Source: Paratrimastix pyriformis
Lineage: Eukaryota; Preaxostyla; Paratrimastigidae
Direction of reading: 5' to 3'
DNA: 37,188 bases
NCBI GenBank assembly: GCA_027972325.1
Contig: JAPMOS010000271.1
Coordinates: 1-37,188, forward strand
Under the pieces are notes generated by a model. The model did not search any database, was not told the origin of the DNA, and saw only the letters and a list, made by a program, of their open reading frames with translations. The stretch's first letter is position 1; every line of letters starts with the position of its first letter. The position numbers and the translations under genes were made by a program. Below are positions 10,182 to 19,653 of this stretch, one piece after another.

Positions 10182-10281
10182 TAGCACCTATCCTGCCTCG
10201 ACTTCGGCTGTCGACTCACTATCCATCGTAAGACTCAGGATAGCAGCCGACAGCCTCCGTCTTCGGCAGTCTAGGTGCTAT
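10182..10281 (-). repeat. Internal complementary region (ICR) of DIRS B
   Basis: This is the exact reverse complement of B's left outer end (GAGTCGACAGCCGAAGTCGA.. through the ITR start), one linking base, then the reverse complement of B's right outer end (..CTGAGTCTTACGATGGATAG). The extra base in CGTAAGACTC and the GCAGCCGAC variant match B's own right end and differ from A's. Confidence 0.92.
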
Positions 10282-10483
10282 CACATGCAGAGAGAGAGTC
10301 GTGGGAGAAAAGCAAAACAGAAAACCCACAGCAGCGCAGCATCTAGTCGGCTGGCCGCAGACAAAAGGAAAAATGAAAATTCCCAGAAAGGCATGCCAAA
10401 ACCAGCATCTAGTCGGCCGGCGGCAGCAGGAGAAACACAGAAAACATAAAACAGACAAATGAGGCCCGGCGCGGCGCGGCAAC

Positions 10484-11850
10484 TCAAAAGCACTCGCCGG
10501 CGGGCAGGCTGGACGAATCCGCCTCGAGCTCGTCGTTCTCGTCGTCATCAGACGGCCTGGCCCAGAGAGCGCTCCGGCGGCGGCGGCGCGGAGCAGAAGG
10601 CGCCCTGCTCGAGCGGCGGCGAGCAGGCGCAGCAGGCGTGCTCGTGGCATCGCCCGAAGGACTCGCCTCATCGGAAACGTCGTCGTCGCATATCACAACG
10701 CGCTGGCGTGGCGGAGCGGCCGGGCGGTGACGCGGCGTGGCCGCCGACAGCGAGAGCGACGAAGCAGGCGAGCCTGGCGGCAGGGGCGGAGGCGGAGGCG
10801 CCGGACGCACGGCCTGGACGAGATCCGTGGCGGCGAGCGGCGCGGCGGCGCCAGGGGCACGGGGGCGGCGGCGGCGGCGCCGGGGCGAACATCAGGTCGG
10901 TGAAGTTGCTGTCGACGCCCGTCTGCACGTAGTGCTGCGCAAACACTTTGGCCGAAGCCCAGCGGCCCAGGTGCAGGATCTTGTCGGGCATGACCTCGCG
11001 CGCAATGGCCCAGCTGGCCCCGCCACGGCGGAAGCCGCGGGCCGAGAGGAGCGAGCGATCGCCCCGCCGGCGACGATGACCTCGTTGAGGATGTGGCTGA
11101 TGGTGGCCGGCTTGACGCCCTCGTAGGGGCGGCGCAGCTGGATAACGACCCGCGACGGTCCTGGCGGGTCGGGGCGCATGGCGCGCGTGCGGCGGAGCCA
11201 GCACTGGTAGCAGCTCACCGGGTCGAGCAGCGCATCGGCGGCGCGCCAGATGGTGACGGAGGCGCCCTGGGCGGTGTAGTCGTTCTTGAAGCCCAGCAGG
11301 CAGACCACCAGCCGATCGGCGGCCGGCGGCACGGCCACCTGCGCCACGGTGGGCAGGGTCACGTCCGAGGGCCGAAGCAGCGCCAGGAAGGCCAGCAGGG
11401 CGACCAGCTTGGCGCGGAGGCGCTCCAGCGGAAGCGCGTCGTTGGGGCCCCACCGGTGGAAGAGCTCCACCAGCAGGGTGGGCGGCACGGGCAGCCCTTC
11501 TGGACGGGCTGCGTGGTGCGGCGCAGACGGATGGCCTTGCGCAGGCGTCCGTAAAGGTGGTCTCGCGCCGGGGAAGGCACCCCAAGCGCGTCGTGAATCA
11601 GATTGACCACAGTGGCGATGAGCGACAGAGTCGACCGGGGCCGGCAGCTGGCCCGGGTAGCCTCGTCGGTGTAGTCGGCCAGCGCGCTCACGGGCATGGG
11701 CACCAGCGGGATGCCCCGGCGGGCGCAGAACCGTGCCAGGGCACGCAGCCGGTTGGTGAGGCTCTTCTCGGTGGTGGGCTTTACAGCAGCCGAGACAAGT
11801 AGCTGGCGACCTTGGGCGCTCCAATGGGCCGCTCCGGCCGCCCAGAAATC
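10484..11850 (-). pseudogene. DIRS B tyrosine recombinase region
   Basis: The YR domain is recognised from AVKPTTEKSLTNRLRALARF (core-binding part), LALLRPSDVTLPT (first catalytic Arg box), GFRRGGASWAI (second Arg box) and HLGRWASAKVFAQHYVQTG (C-terminal box with the Tyr). An acidic, Pro/Ser-rich tail follows. The enzyme would cut and rejoin a circular DNA copy into the target. The region is spread over more than one frame and is broken about twice. The order after the methylase-like domain and before the ICR is the usual DIRS order. Confidence 0.8.
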
Positions 11851-12440
11851 CTGAAGGCGCAGACGCGCCAGCTGAGGTTCTTCGTCGGCTCCGAGTGGCC
11901 GGAAGCAGCCGGGCGGAAGGCCCGCGGGTCCTGCGGCAGGAGCACGGGCCAGTCCACCGTCAGGGCCAGCAGCAGGGGCCACCAGGGCTGGCTCGGCCAC
12001 GGGGCCAGCAGGGTGCACTCGACCCCGGGCCCAGAGTGCTGCAGGTGGCGCAGGACGCGGTGGATCTGCGAAAAGGGGGGGTTGACCCAGCTGTTCTCGC
12101 CGGGCTCCCACCGGGCCGAAAACGTGTCGGCGCGCAGGGACTGCACATCGCGGTGGCGGCTCTCGTAGCGGGGCACCTGTCGCGTCGCGAAGGTGGCCAT
12201 GCGGTCGATCGAGTGCGGGCCCCAGAGCCGGTCCAGCGAGCGGAACAGCGCCGGGTGGAGCATCCAGTCGCTGCGGTCGAAGTCCCGCGAGAGCTGGTCC
12301 GCCGTGGTATTCGTCACGCCCGCCACGTGCTCGGCCTGCAGGGTAATCCCGTGGCGCGCTGCGAGGGCGTGGATGGCTCGGGCGATCCCGTCCAGGGCCT
12401 GGTTGAGGCGGCCGAACCCGTTGAGGTGGGCCACCGTCGT
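11781..12440 (-). pseudogene. DIRS B RNase H distal part and methylase-like domain
   Basis: Just beyond the retroposon insertion the minus strand encodes the distal RNase H portion (LNQALDGIARAIHALAARHG, HVAGVTNTTADQLSR). It continues into a domain with WVNPPFSQIHRVLRHLQ and LLAPWPSQPWWPLLLAL. The NPPF motif and the following W-rich block are typical of the adenine-methylase-like (DAM) domain known in DIRS pol genes; its role in the life cycle is unsettled. The proximal RNase H part lies on the other side of retroposon copy 2. Confidence 0.8.
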
Positions 12441-13915
12441 TGTTGTTGTTGTGATACTATTTCGACTGCCAGTAACTGCGCGCAAAACACAGAAAACTGA
12501 AACAGAGGAAAATCCGTTAATCCGGTCGAAACCGGCGGGTAACATGCCGACCTACACCCCTTCAGGGGTAGGCGCACAGACGGCATGGCGGGAAAGAGAG
12601 AGACTGGAATATCGCCGGGAAACAGAATCGTTCAAACACTTGAGCAATCAAAAGGAACATCATCAAAAGAAAGAACGGGGCCAGTAGGGGGACAAAGGGA
12701 TCCAACACTGAGACACGGGACAAGAAGAACAAAAAAAAGGGGGGGCGAAGGATGCAAAAGACAGTTAGAACGAAAAATATTCCCGAACCCAGCCTGTGGG
12801 GGCGGCGGAACCCATCCACCATGACCTACCACCTCGGTAGGACAGGCGTACTGGGCCCCTGATCCACCATCCCCATTCTCGTAGCTCCCTTCCCAAATGC
12901 CCACGGTTGGCAACAGGCGAGAGGTCGGAGTGGCTGATCTTCGGAGGCACGGCAGAAGCGGCATGGTCGGGCGTCGAGGTAGCACGAGCGGGCGCAGCAG
13001 GCACAGCAGACAATGGAGACACACCAGCAGCAACAGGGACAACAACCGGGGCAACAGCGGCAGCAACAGGAACCAGAACAGGGGCAGGGGCATGGGTAGG
13101 GGCAGGGGCAGGGGCATGTGCAGGTGCAGTTGCAGGGGCAGGTGCAGGTGCAGGTGCAGGTGCAGGTGCAGGTGCTGTTGCTGTTGCCGGAGCATGAGCC
13201 GCAGTCGGAGCCGGAACAGGTGCCGGCTTGGCAAATGGATTCGCCAAGGTGAGAGGTGCTCTTGGGACAGCGGAAGAGGCAAACGGATTGCTGGAAGAAG
13301 GGGAACGGGCTCTCTCCTTCTTCCCCGCTGGACGATCGCCATCGATGATCGGGTGGCGAGTTCCACCTCCACCTCCAAGTTGCTTTGGACCACGGTACGT
13401 AACAGATAGGAGGACTCGTTCTGGCGGTGTGCGGTGTTTGTCCACAGACGAGCCGCGCGATGATTCTTGTGGCACGTGGCAGTCGAAAGTTCCCACATTC
13501 GATTGCTGGAACAATAAAGCCCCAAGAAGTTGGAAAATCAACTGGCTGATCGCTTCAGGCTGCTTCTTCGGATTGTCCTCCAGCAGCATGTGCACCGTGC
13601 GTTCGATGATCTCATAGCGTGGGGCCCGGTGCTCATTGACGACCAATGAACTGAAGAGCTTCATAAGCTCCAAACGCATCCAAGGAGAGAGCTTGTCCAA
13701 TGGAGCTGAAGAGGGGGACCACAGATGCCGACCCAACTCATCTTGAAGATACTCTACCATAGGGTCGTCACGACTAAGGATCTCGGCGTGATCCATAATA
13801 AAGTTGGAATCGTCCTTACTGACCTCGTCATGCTCAGTTGCGATCTCCATGGCCAGAAACGGGCGGAACGCGGAGCAAAGGGAACGTGTAACGCCGAGAC
13901 TTCAACCGGGGGGAA
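12441..13915 (-). mobile_element. Single-ORF retroposon, copy 2
   Basis: A 1,475-bp element sits inside the RNase H region of DIRS B and is flanked by the 10-bp duplication CCACCGTCGT (12,431-12,440 and 13,916-13,925). Minus-strand 5' end is TTCCCCCCGGTTGAAGTCTC; the gene is intact. The 3' region holds a CCCCTGAAGGGG hairpin and CCGGTTTCGACCGG (12,522-12,535) and ends ATAGTATCAC plus a (CAA)n tail. The tail unit differs from the (CA)n of copies 1 and 4. Confidence 0.88.
12765..13850 (-). CDS. Retroposon protein, copy 2 (361 aa, intact)
   Basis: The only gene of the retroposon. Residues 1-125 form a probably helical, charged domain (MEIATEHDEVSKDDSNFIMD, HAEIL, MVEYLQDELGRHLW, MKLFSSLVVNEHRAPRY, ending near TFDCHVPQESSRG). 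Residues about 165-215 are basic/Ser-rich with two NPFA motifs. Residues about 215-290 are Ala-Pro repeats from a GGTGCA/GGGGCA-type array. The C-terminus (residues about 325-361) is the conserved block LSYRGGRSWWMGS..GW.REYFSF. The start is supported by the same MEI start in all four copies, 55-65 nt after the element's 5' end. Function unknown; an RNA-binding ORF1-like role is possible, but no known motif supports it. Confidence 0.75.
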   Translation of the reverse strand: MEIATEHDEVSKDDSNFIMDHAEILSRDDPMVEYLQDELGRHLWSPSSAPLDKLSPWMRLELMKLFSSLVVNEHRAPRYEIIERTVHMLLEDNPKKQPEAISQLIFQLLGALLFQQSNVGTFDCHVPQESSRGSSVDKHRTPPERVLLSVTYRGPKQLGGGGGTRHPIIDGDRPAGKKERARSPSSSNPFASSAVPRAPLTLANPFAKPAPVPAPTAAHAPATATAPAPAPAPAPAPAPATAPAHAPAPAPTHAPAPVLVPVAAAVAPVVVPVAAGVSPLSAVPAAPARATSTPDHAASAVPPKISHSDLSPVANRGHLGRELREWGWWIRGPVRLSYRGGRSWWMGSAAPTGWVREYFSF

Positions 13916-13925
13916 CCACCGTCGT

Positions 13926-15183
13926 CGCGTTGTCGACCTGGAAGAGCACCGTGCGGCCCCGCCAGGCCGGCGTCGCGGCCCAGATGCGCAGGGCGTTGAG
14001 CACGGCCATGCTCTCGCGCTGGTTGATGGGCGCCTCGCGCATGACGCCCGTCCAGGGGCCCTGGGCCGTCTCGTTGCGCTCCAGCCAGCAGGCCCCCCAG
14101 CCGATGTCCGAGGCGTCCGTGGCGCAGGTCAGATCGGCCGGCGTCGGGAGCGGACAGGCCCCGTTCCAGCCCTCGAGGCCCTCCAGCCACCAGCGGAGGT
14201 CCCCCCGGGCCGGCTCGTCCAGCATCACGCAGCAGTGCCAGTTGGGGGCTGCTGCGACCACGCGGTAGACGTTGCGCAGGAGAAACTTGGCGGGCGCCAC
14301 GGCCCGCGAGACGGACAGGCAGAGGCCCGCCACGTGGGCCACCCGGCGCACGTGGGGCCGCGAGCAGCGCAGCAGCCGGGCGATCTCGTGCCGGATGGTG
14401 CGCCGCTTCTCGGCGGGCACGCAGTAGCGCACCTGGGGAGCGGTCTCGACCTCGTACCCCAGGAACTGCTGCCGCGGGGCGGGCGAATGGCACTTCTCCA
14501 GCTTGAGGTTCATGCCCGCCTGCTCCATCACGGCCACGAAGCGCGCCCACTCGCGATCGGCCTCGGCCGGCCGACTGGCCACGATGAAGTCGTCGATGTA
14601 GGAGAGCATCCGCAGGCCGCACGAGGGGCCCCGGAGGTACTCGCAGAGGGGCCTGAGAAACTTGGTAAAGGCCCACGGCGCACAGGAGAGGCCGAACGGG
14701 AGAACCGTGTAGACGTAGTAGCGGCCCCGCCAGGCGAATCCCAAGAGCTGCTGGTCGTCGGGGTGAATGCGCAGGTGATGGTAGCCCTCGGAGAGGTCCG
14801 CCGTCGAGATGTAGTCCCCGTCGCGCAGCAGAGGCGCCAGCGTGGTCAGGTCCTCCAGCTTGAAGGCCGGCGCCTGGACAAAAGAGTTGACGAAGCGCAT
14901 GTCGATGCAGAGCCTCAACTTCCCGTTCTTCTTCGGCGCGCACGTCAGCGGGGAGATGTTGTGGGGTGGCACCTGGACGGGTCGGATTGCGCCCGTCCCG
15001 AGGAGGCGAGCCACCTCCTGGTCGACGAAGGAGGCGTGCTCGGGGTGCACGTAGTTGGGCAAATGGGAGCGGCACGGCTTGCAAAGGAGCGGGATGCGGA
15101 AGCCGTGCAAGAGCCAGTTGTGCACGGGGCGGGGCAAGTGAAAATGCTCCTCCCAGAAGGCCCGGAAGGGCGGGAGGGAGGGA
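13926..15183 (-). pseudogene. DIRS B reverse transcriptase and RNase H proximal part
   Basis: A DIRS-type RT is seen in a long minus-strand frame: FRAFWEEHFHLPRPVHNWL, the fingers segment NGKLRLCIDMRFVNSF, YISTADLSEGYHHLRIHP, VLPFGLSCAPWAFTKFL, and the catalytic YIDD box (about 14,589-14,600). RNase H follows (CATDASDIGWGACW, ESMAVLNAL, QVDNATTV) and is cut by retroposon copy 2. A basic, Pro-rich frame precedes the RT and overlaps the end of gag. The domain itself looks open. It is almost identical to the element A copy. Confidence 0.88.
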
Positions 15184-15337
15184 CGCCCGGTGCTGAAGCA
15201 AGGTGGCGGTGGTGGCGATGCGGCCGGTGGTGATGGGGAATGGTCGCACCGTGGCGGCAGCGGCGAGGAGGGTGGCGGTGTTGGTGGTGGAGATGGCGGA
15301 CCCCGTTGCTGCCGCGGCGCGCGGGCTCTGCGCGCCG

Positions 15338-16920
15338 TTACTGCTCGCCGGCGCCGTCCGACTGCGCCTGCTGGCGCCCGCCGGCGGAGCCGTTGTTGCT
15401 GCCACCATTGTCGAAGCGGCGCCGCTGCGGGAAGCTGCGCTGCTGGCGCTGGGCAAAGCCGTTGAACCGGTCGCCGCCTCGGCCGAACCCGCCGCCGAAA
15501 CTGCGCCCGCCGAAGCCGCCATGGCCACTCGACGAGCGGAAGTCGTTCCCGCCACGATCGCGGCCCCCGCCCGTACGGCGCCCGCCGGCCTGGCCGCCGC
15601 GTTGCTGCTGCTGCTGGCCGGGCAGGGCGCGCATGCCCTGAGCGAGGCGGATGGCGAAGTCGAGCTGCTGGAGGTTCTGGCCCGTGGCGACCTCGGGAGC
15701 GGTGCGGACATACTCGTACATGCGGGCCACGTCGGGGCAAGTGCTGTGTGCACCCAGGCGAGCCGCTTGCGGTCCACGATGGCGGAGGCAATGGAGCGAG
15801 CAAAGCAAGAGAGGGCGGCGCGCAAGTCCTCCTCGGTGCAGGGCAGGCGCGCCAGCCGCTCAAGGTTGAGCGATTCCCGGTGAAGGCGCTGGAGAAAGCG
15901 GAATTCAGCCCTGGACTCGCGGGCAAGGCCCGTGACGGAGCCGAGCTGGGGAAAGTCGCTGGGCACGGCAACGCCCCGGACAAATGCCCGGGCGCGCTCC
16001 AGTGCGAGCCTGTCAGAGGCCTCGCGGTCGCCAGGCTGCTGCTGCGGGTCGGCTGCGTGCCGGAGCTCATCCTCGTCGCCGGCGGCGGCAGCGTCGTCCT
16101 CGTCCGCAAATTCGCCCTCGGCGCCGGCGGCATCATCGTCGCCGCTGGGCGGGTCGGCCTCCCCGGAAAGGGACCGGGAGCAGCCCGGGCGAGCCGCCGG
16201 AAGGCTGCGGCGGCTGGGACTTGGTTGGACGGAACGTTGGTTGCAGTGGCCTGGTCGGGCCGAAAAACGAGAGCGGAGCAGGCTCATCCGCGGCCGGCAC
16301 GGCGGCGGCACCACCGGCACCCGGGGGCACCAGCAGCACCGCGGGCAGCAAGGCCGGCCTCCTGGGCGGGAGGCAAGGCCGCGGAGGCAGCAGCTGCGGC
16401 CACGAGCAAGGCCCGCTGCTGCTCGAGAAAGTCCCCAGCGAGGCCTCCATCACGCGCCGGATGTAGAGGTCGAGGCCTTCCTGGGGCTGGGGGTGACGGC
16501 AGAGTGAATCTGCAGGGCCGGGGTGGGCACAGGGGGCGCGGGGGCAGCGGGACGGTCCCCTCGGGCCCGCTCTGGGCGGCACCGTCGTCGTCGAGGTCCT
16601 GGGATGGTAGCGGAGCGGTCGCGGTGGCCAGGCCGGACGCGGCCTGCGCGGCGGAAGCAGCCTTGTGGACAGCCGCAGCCGCCTGTAGGGCCTGCGCCGG
16701 GCTTGCCGGGCCACCGGGAGCCGCCCCTGACACGCGGGCATCCGTAACCATCAGCCGGTCCAAGAAGGTCGAGCCCGGGCCGCGAGTGCCCCTTCCGCCG
16801 AAACGGCACTCGAAGAGCCACTCGAAGAGCCGTTGGGGTCGGATTGGGTGTCCCAGGAGTTGGAACCTTGATGTTGATCTTGGGCATCGGAGGGTCTTGA
16901 AGTCGATGAGTAGAGGCCAT
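15338..16920 (-). pseudogene. DIRS B gag region
   Basis: The region begins MASTHRLQDPPMPKINIKVP at 16,920 and matches element A's gag start. The distal part contains VARMYEYVRTAPEVATGQNL and ends in an RGG/Gly-Phe-rich tail (GGFGGRSFGGGFGRGGDRF) at about 15,338, without a CCHC knuckle. The reading is broken a few times. It holds the empty integration site (16,009-16,018, CCTGTCAGAG) that is occupied by retroposon copy 4 in element A. Confidence 0.7.
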
Positions 16921-16981
16921 TGGAGTGAGAGTTTCGTTGTTGTTCGGTCGGTAGTCCTTGAAAAACGGGTGTTCACCACGA

Positions 16982-17557
16982 AAAACGAAGGCACTGTGCT
17001 GGTCCGGGGCGCCCCCTTAAGTACTGGAATTGGGCGGGAAATTTCAGATCTCATTTTTCAACTTTTGCTCTGTTGTGATTTCGACATCCGTGCTTTTTAC
17101 CCTCTCTTGGGACCCCTTCCGGAGCCCAAATCGGGGTCACTTCACGGTTCGATCATGGACCGTTGGCCCGCAATTACCTTAACGGTTTTCGGAGATCGGA
17201 GATTTGCCGAATCTCGGGCCGTTAACCCCGAATCTCACCCCTTCCGATGCGTGTTAAATTTTTTCTTTTCGCCCGATGTTCTTGGCTCCCTTTGACCTCT
17301 CTCTCCGATTTTTGTTGTGATTTATGGACGCGTATTGGACACGCTGCCCGTCGTGACCATACGATTTTAATTTTAGGATTGGTTTTTTTCGGTCGAACCA
17401 ACCCTATCGACCACCGGTCGACCCATGTCCATCCTGACCGGTTCTCCACCCAGGACACTTTTTTTGAGATGTTTCCAAGTGCTTTCACCTGGGTTTGACT
17501 TGTGACTTTTCTGCATTGTGTGGTGTTTATCATGAAGAACAAGGAGATATAGCACCT
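16982..17557 (+). repeat. Right ITR of DIRS B
   Basis: Inverted partner of 9,461-10,035. Outside it, 17,558-17,611 is the unrepeated terminal extension complementary to the ICR. Confidence 0.92.
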
Positions 17558-17690
17558 AGACTGCCGAAGACGGAGGCTGTCGGCTGCTATCCTGAGTCTT
17601 ACGATGGATAGCCAGCATCTAGTCGGCCGGCGGCAGCAGGAGAAACAGAAAAAACAGAAAAAAGACAGACAAAAGGGCCTTGGCGGCCCC

Positions 17691-19060
17691 TCAAAAGCAG
17701 TCAAAAGCGGGCTGGCTCGACGATTCCTCCCCGGGCTCGTCGTTCTCGCCGTCGTCAGAGGGTCGGCTGCCCCCGCGGCGGCGCGGAGCGGCGGATGGCG
17801 CCCGGCTGGGGCGGCGGGTGGTGCGCGGGCGCCGGCGTGGCGCCGGCGTGCTGGTTGCATCGCCCGAAGGAGCCTCCTCGTCGTTGTCGTCGTCCTGAAC
17901 GACCGGCGCACGATGCCTCCGCGGAGCCGCCGGACGGTGGCGCGGCGTGGCCGACAGGGAGAGCGACGAGGCAGGCGAGGCCGGTGCGGGCGGCGCCGGC
18001 GGAAGTGCCGGGCGAATGGCCTGGACGAGGTCGGTCTCGGCGGACGGCGCGGCAGGTGCGCCCGCGACGGCGGCGTTGCGCTGGGGCGGCACCGTGGCGA
18101 ACATGAGATCGGTGAAGTTGCTGTCGACGCCCGTCTGCACGTAGTGCTGCGCAAACACTTTGGCCGAAGCCCATCGGCCCAGGTGCAGGATCTTGTCGGG
18201 CATGACCTCGCGCGCGATGGCCCAGCTGGCACCCCCACGTCGGAAGCCTCGCGCCGACAGGAGCGAGCGATCGCCCCCGCCGGCGACGATGACCTCGTTG
18301 AGGATGTGGCTGACGGTGGCCGGCTTGACGCCCTCGTAGGGCCGGCGCAGCTGGATGATGACCCGCGACGGTCCTGGCGGGTCGGGCCGCATGGCCCCTG
18401 TGCGGCGGAGCCAGCATTGGTAGCAGCCGACCGGGTCAAGGAGCGCATCGGCTGCGCGCCAGATGGTAACGGAGGCGCCCTGCGCGGTGTAGTCGTTCTT
18501 GAATCCCAGCAGGCAGACGACCAGCCGATCGGCGGCCGGCGGAATGGCCACCTGTGAGACAGTGGGCAGAGTCACGTCGGAGGGCCGCAGCAGCGCCAGG
18601 AAGGCCAGCAGGGCGACCAGCTTGGCGCGGAGGCGCTCGAGTGGGAGCGCCTCGTTCGGGCCCCACTGATGGAAGAGCTCCACCAGCAGGGTGGGCGGCA
18701 CAGGCAGCCCCTTCTGGACGGGCTGCGTGGTACGGCGCAGGCGGATGGCCTTGCGGAGGCGGCCATAGAGGTGGTCGCCGCCGGGGAGGGCACCCCAAGT
18801 GCGTCGTGGATCAGGTTGACCACGGTGGAGATGAGCGACAAGGTCTACCGGGGCCGGCAGCTGGCCCGGGTGGCCTCATCGGTGTAGTCGGCCAGAGCGC
18901 TCACAGGCATGGGCACCAGCGGGATGCCCCGGCCGGCGCAGAACCGGGCCAGGGCACGTAGCCGGTTGGTGAGGCTCTTCTCGGTGGTGGGCTTTACAGC
19001 AGCCGAGACAAGTAGCTGGCGACCTTGGGCGCTCCAATGGGCCGCACCGGCCGCCCAGAA
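17691..19060 (-). pseudogene. DIRS A tyrosine recombinase region
   Basis: The same YR boxes as in element B are present (LLRPSDVTLPT, GFRRGGASWAI, HLGRWASAKVFAQHYV), followed by an acidic/Pro-rich tail ending SSSQPAFDCF. The catalytic half is open over a long frame; the region as a whole carries about one break. Sequence differs from B by perhaps a tenth below 18,962, in contrast to the near-identity above that point. Confidence 0.8.
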
Positions 19061-19643
19061 ATCCTGAAGGCGCAGACGCGCCAGCTGAGGTTCTTCGTCG
19101 GCTCCGAGTGGCCGGAAGCAGCCGGGCGGAAGGCCCGCGGGTCCTGCGGCAGGAGCACGGGCCAGTCCACCGTCAGGGCCAGCAGCAGGGGCCACCAGGG
19201 CTGGCTCGGCCACGGGGCCAGCAGGGTGCACTCGACCCCGGGCCCAGAGTGCTGCAGGTGGCGCAGGACGCGGTGGATCTGCGAAAAGGGGGGGTTGACC
19301 CAGCTGTTCTCGCCGGGCTCCCACCGGGCCGAAAACGTGTCGGCGCGCAGGGACTGCACATCGCGGTGGCGGCTCTCGTAGCGGGGCACCTGTCGCGTCG
19401 CGAAGGTGGCCATGCGGTCGATCGAGTGCGGGCCCCAGAGCCTGTCCAGCGAGCGGAACAGCGCCGGGTGGAGCATCCAGTCGCTGCGGTCGAAGTCCCG
19501 CGAGAGCTGGTCCGCCGTGGTATTCGTCACGCCCGCCACGTGCTCGGCCTGCAGGGTAATCCCGTGGCGCGCTGCGAGGGCGTGGATGGCTCGGGCGATC
19601 CCGTCCAGGGCCTGGTTGAGGCGGCCGAACCCGTTGAGGTGGG
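18994..19643 (-). pseudogene. DIRS A RNase H distal part and methylase-like domain
   Basis: Nearly identical to 11,781-12,440 of element B: RNase H end (HVAGVTNTTADQLSR), then the WVNPPFSQIHRVLRHLQ methylase-like motif. It is separated from the proximal RNase H part by retroposon copy 3. Confidence 0.8.
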
Positions 19644-19653
19644 CCACCGTCGT

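Larger units (their letters stand above)
11749..15730. other. Near-identical tract shared with 18,962-22,943
   Basis: Over 3,982 bp, including retroposon copy 2, the sequence differs from 18,962-22,943 by only a handful of bases noticed by eye (near 11,835, 12,231, 12,546, 12,575 and 14,155). On both sides A and B diverge at once: many differences in the recombinase region below 11,749 and in gag above 15,730. This suggests gene conversion or recombination between the copies. Confidence 0.8.
9433..17611 (-). mobile_element. DIRS-type retrotransposon B (inner, young, broken)
   Basis: B lies inside element A in the same orientation. The flanks GGCATGCCAA (to 9,430) and CCAGCATCTAG (from 17,612) are adjacent in B's own interior near 10,395, which fixes the insertion point. 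There is no target duplication, as expected for recombinase-mediated integration. Its two ITRs differ by only about two single-base indels over roughly 575 bp, so insertion is recent. It contains Gag, RT/RNase H, methylase-like and tyrosine-recombinase regions, plus retroposon copy 2 inside the RNase H region. With a few reading breaks in gag and the recombinase, it carries about four to six breaks. Confidence 0.88.

Noticed and set aside
10484-11850. Stand-alone Crypton or prokaryotic integrase
   Set aside because: The recombinase is linked to RT/RNase H, a methylase-like domain, ITRs and an ICR, which defines DIRS.
13725-15233. A 502-aa plus-strand frame (repeated at 20,938-22,446)
   Set aside because: It is antisense to the DIRS reverse transcriptase and the retroposon 5' end; GC-rich codon structure opens the opposite strand. 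No domain is seen.
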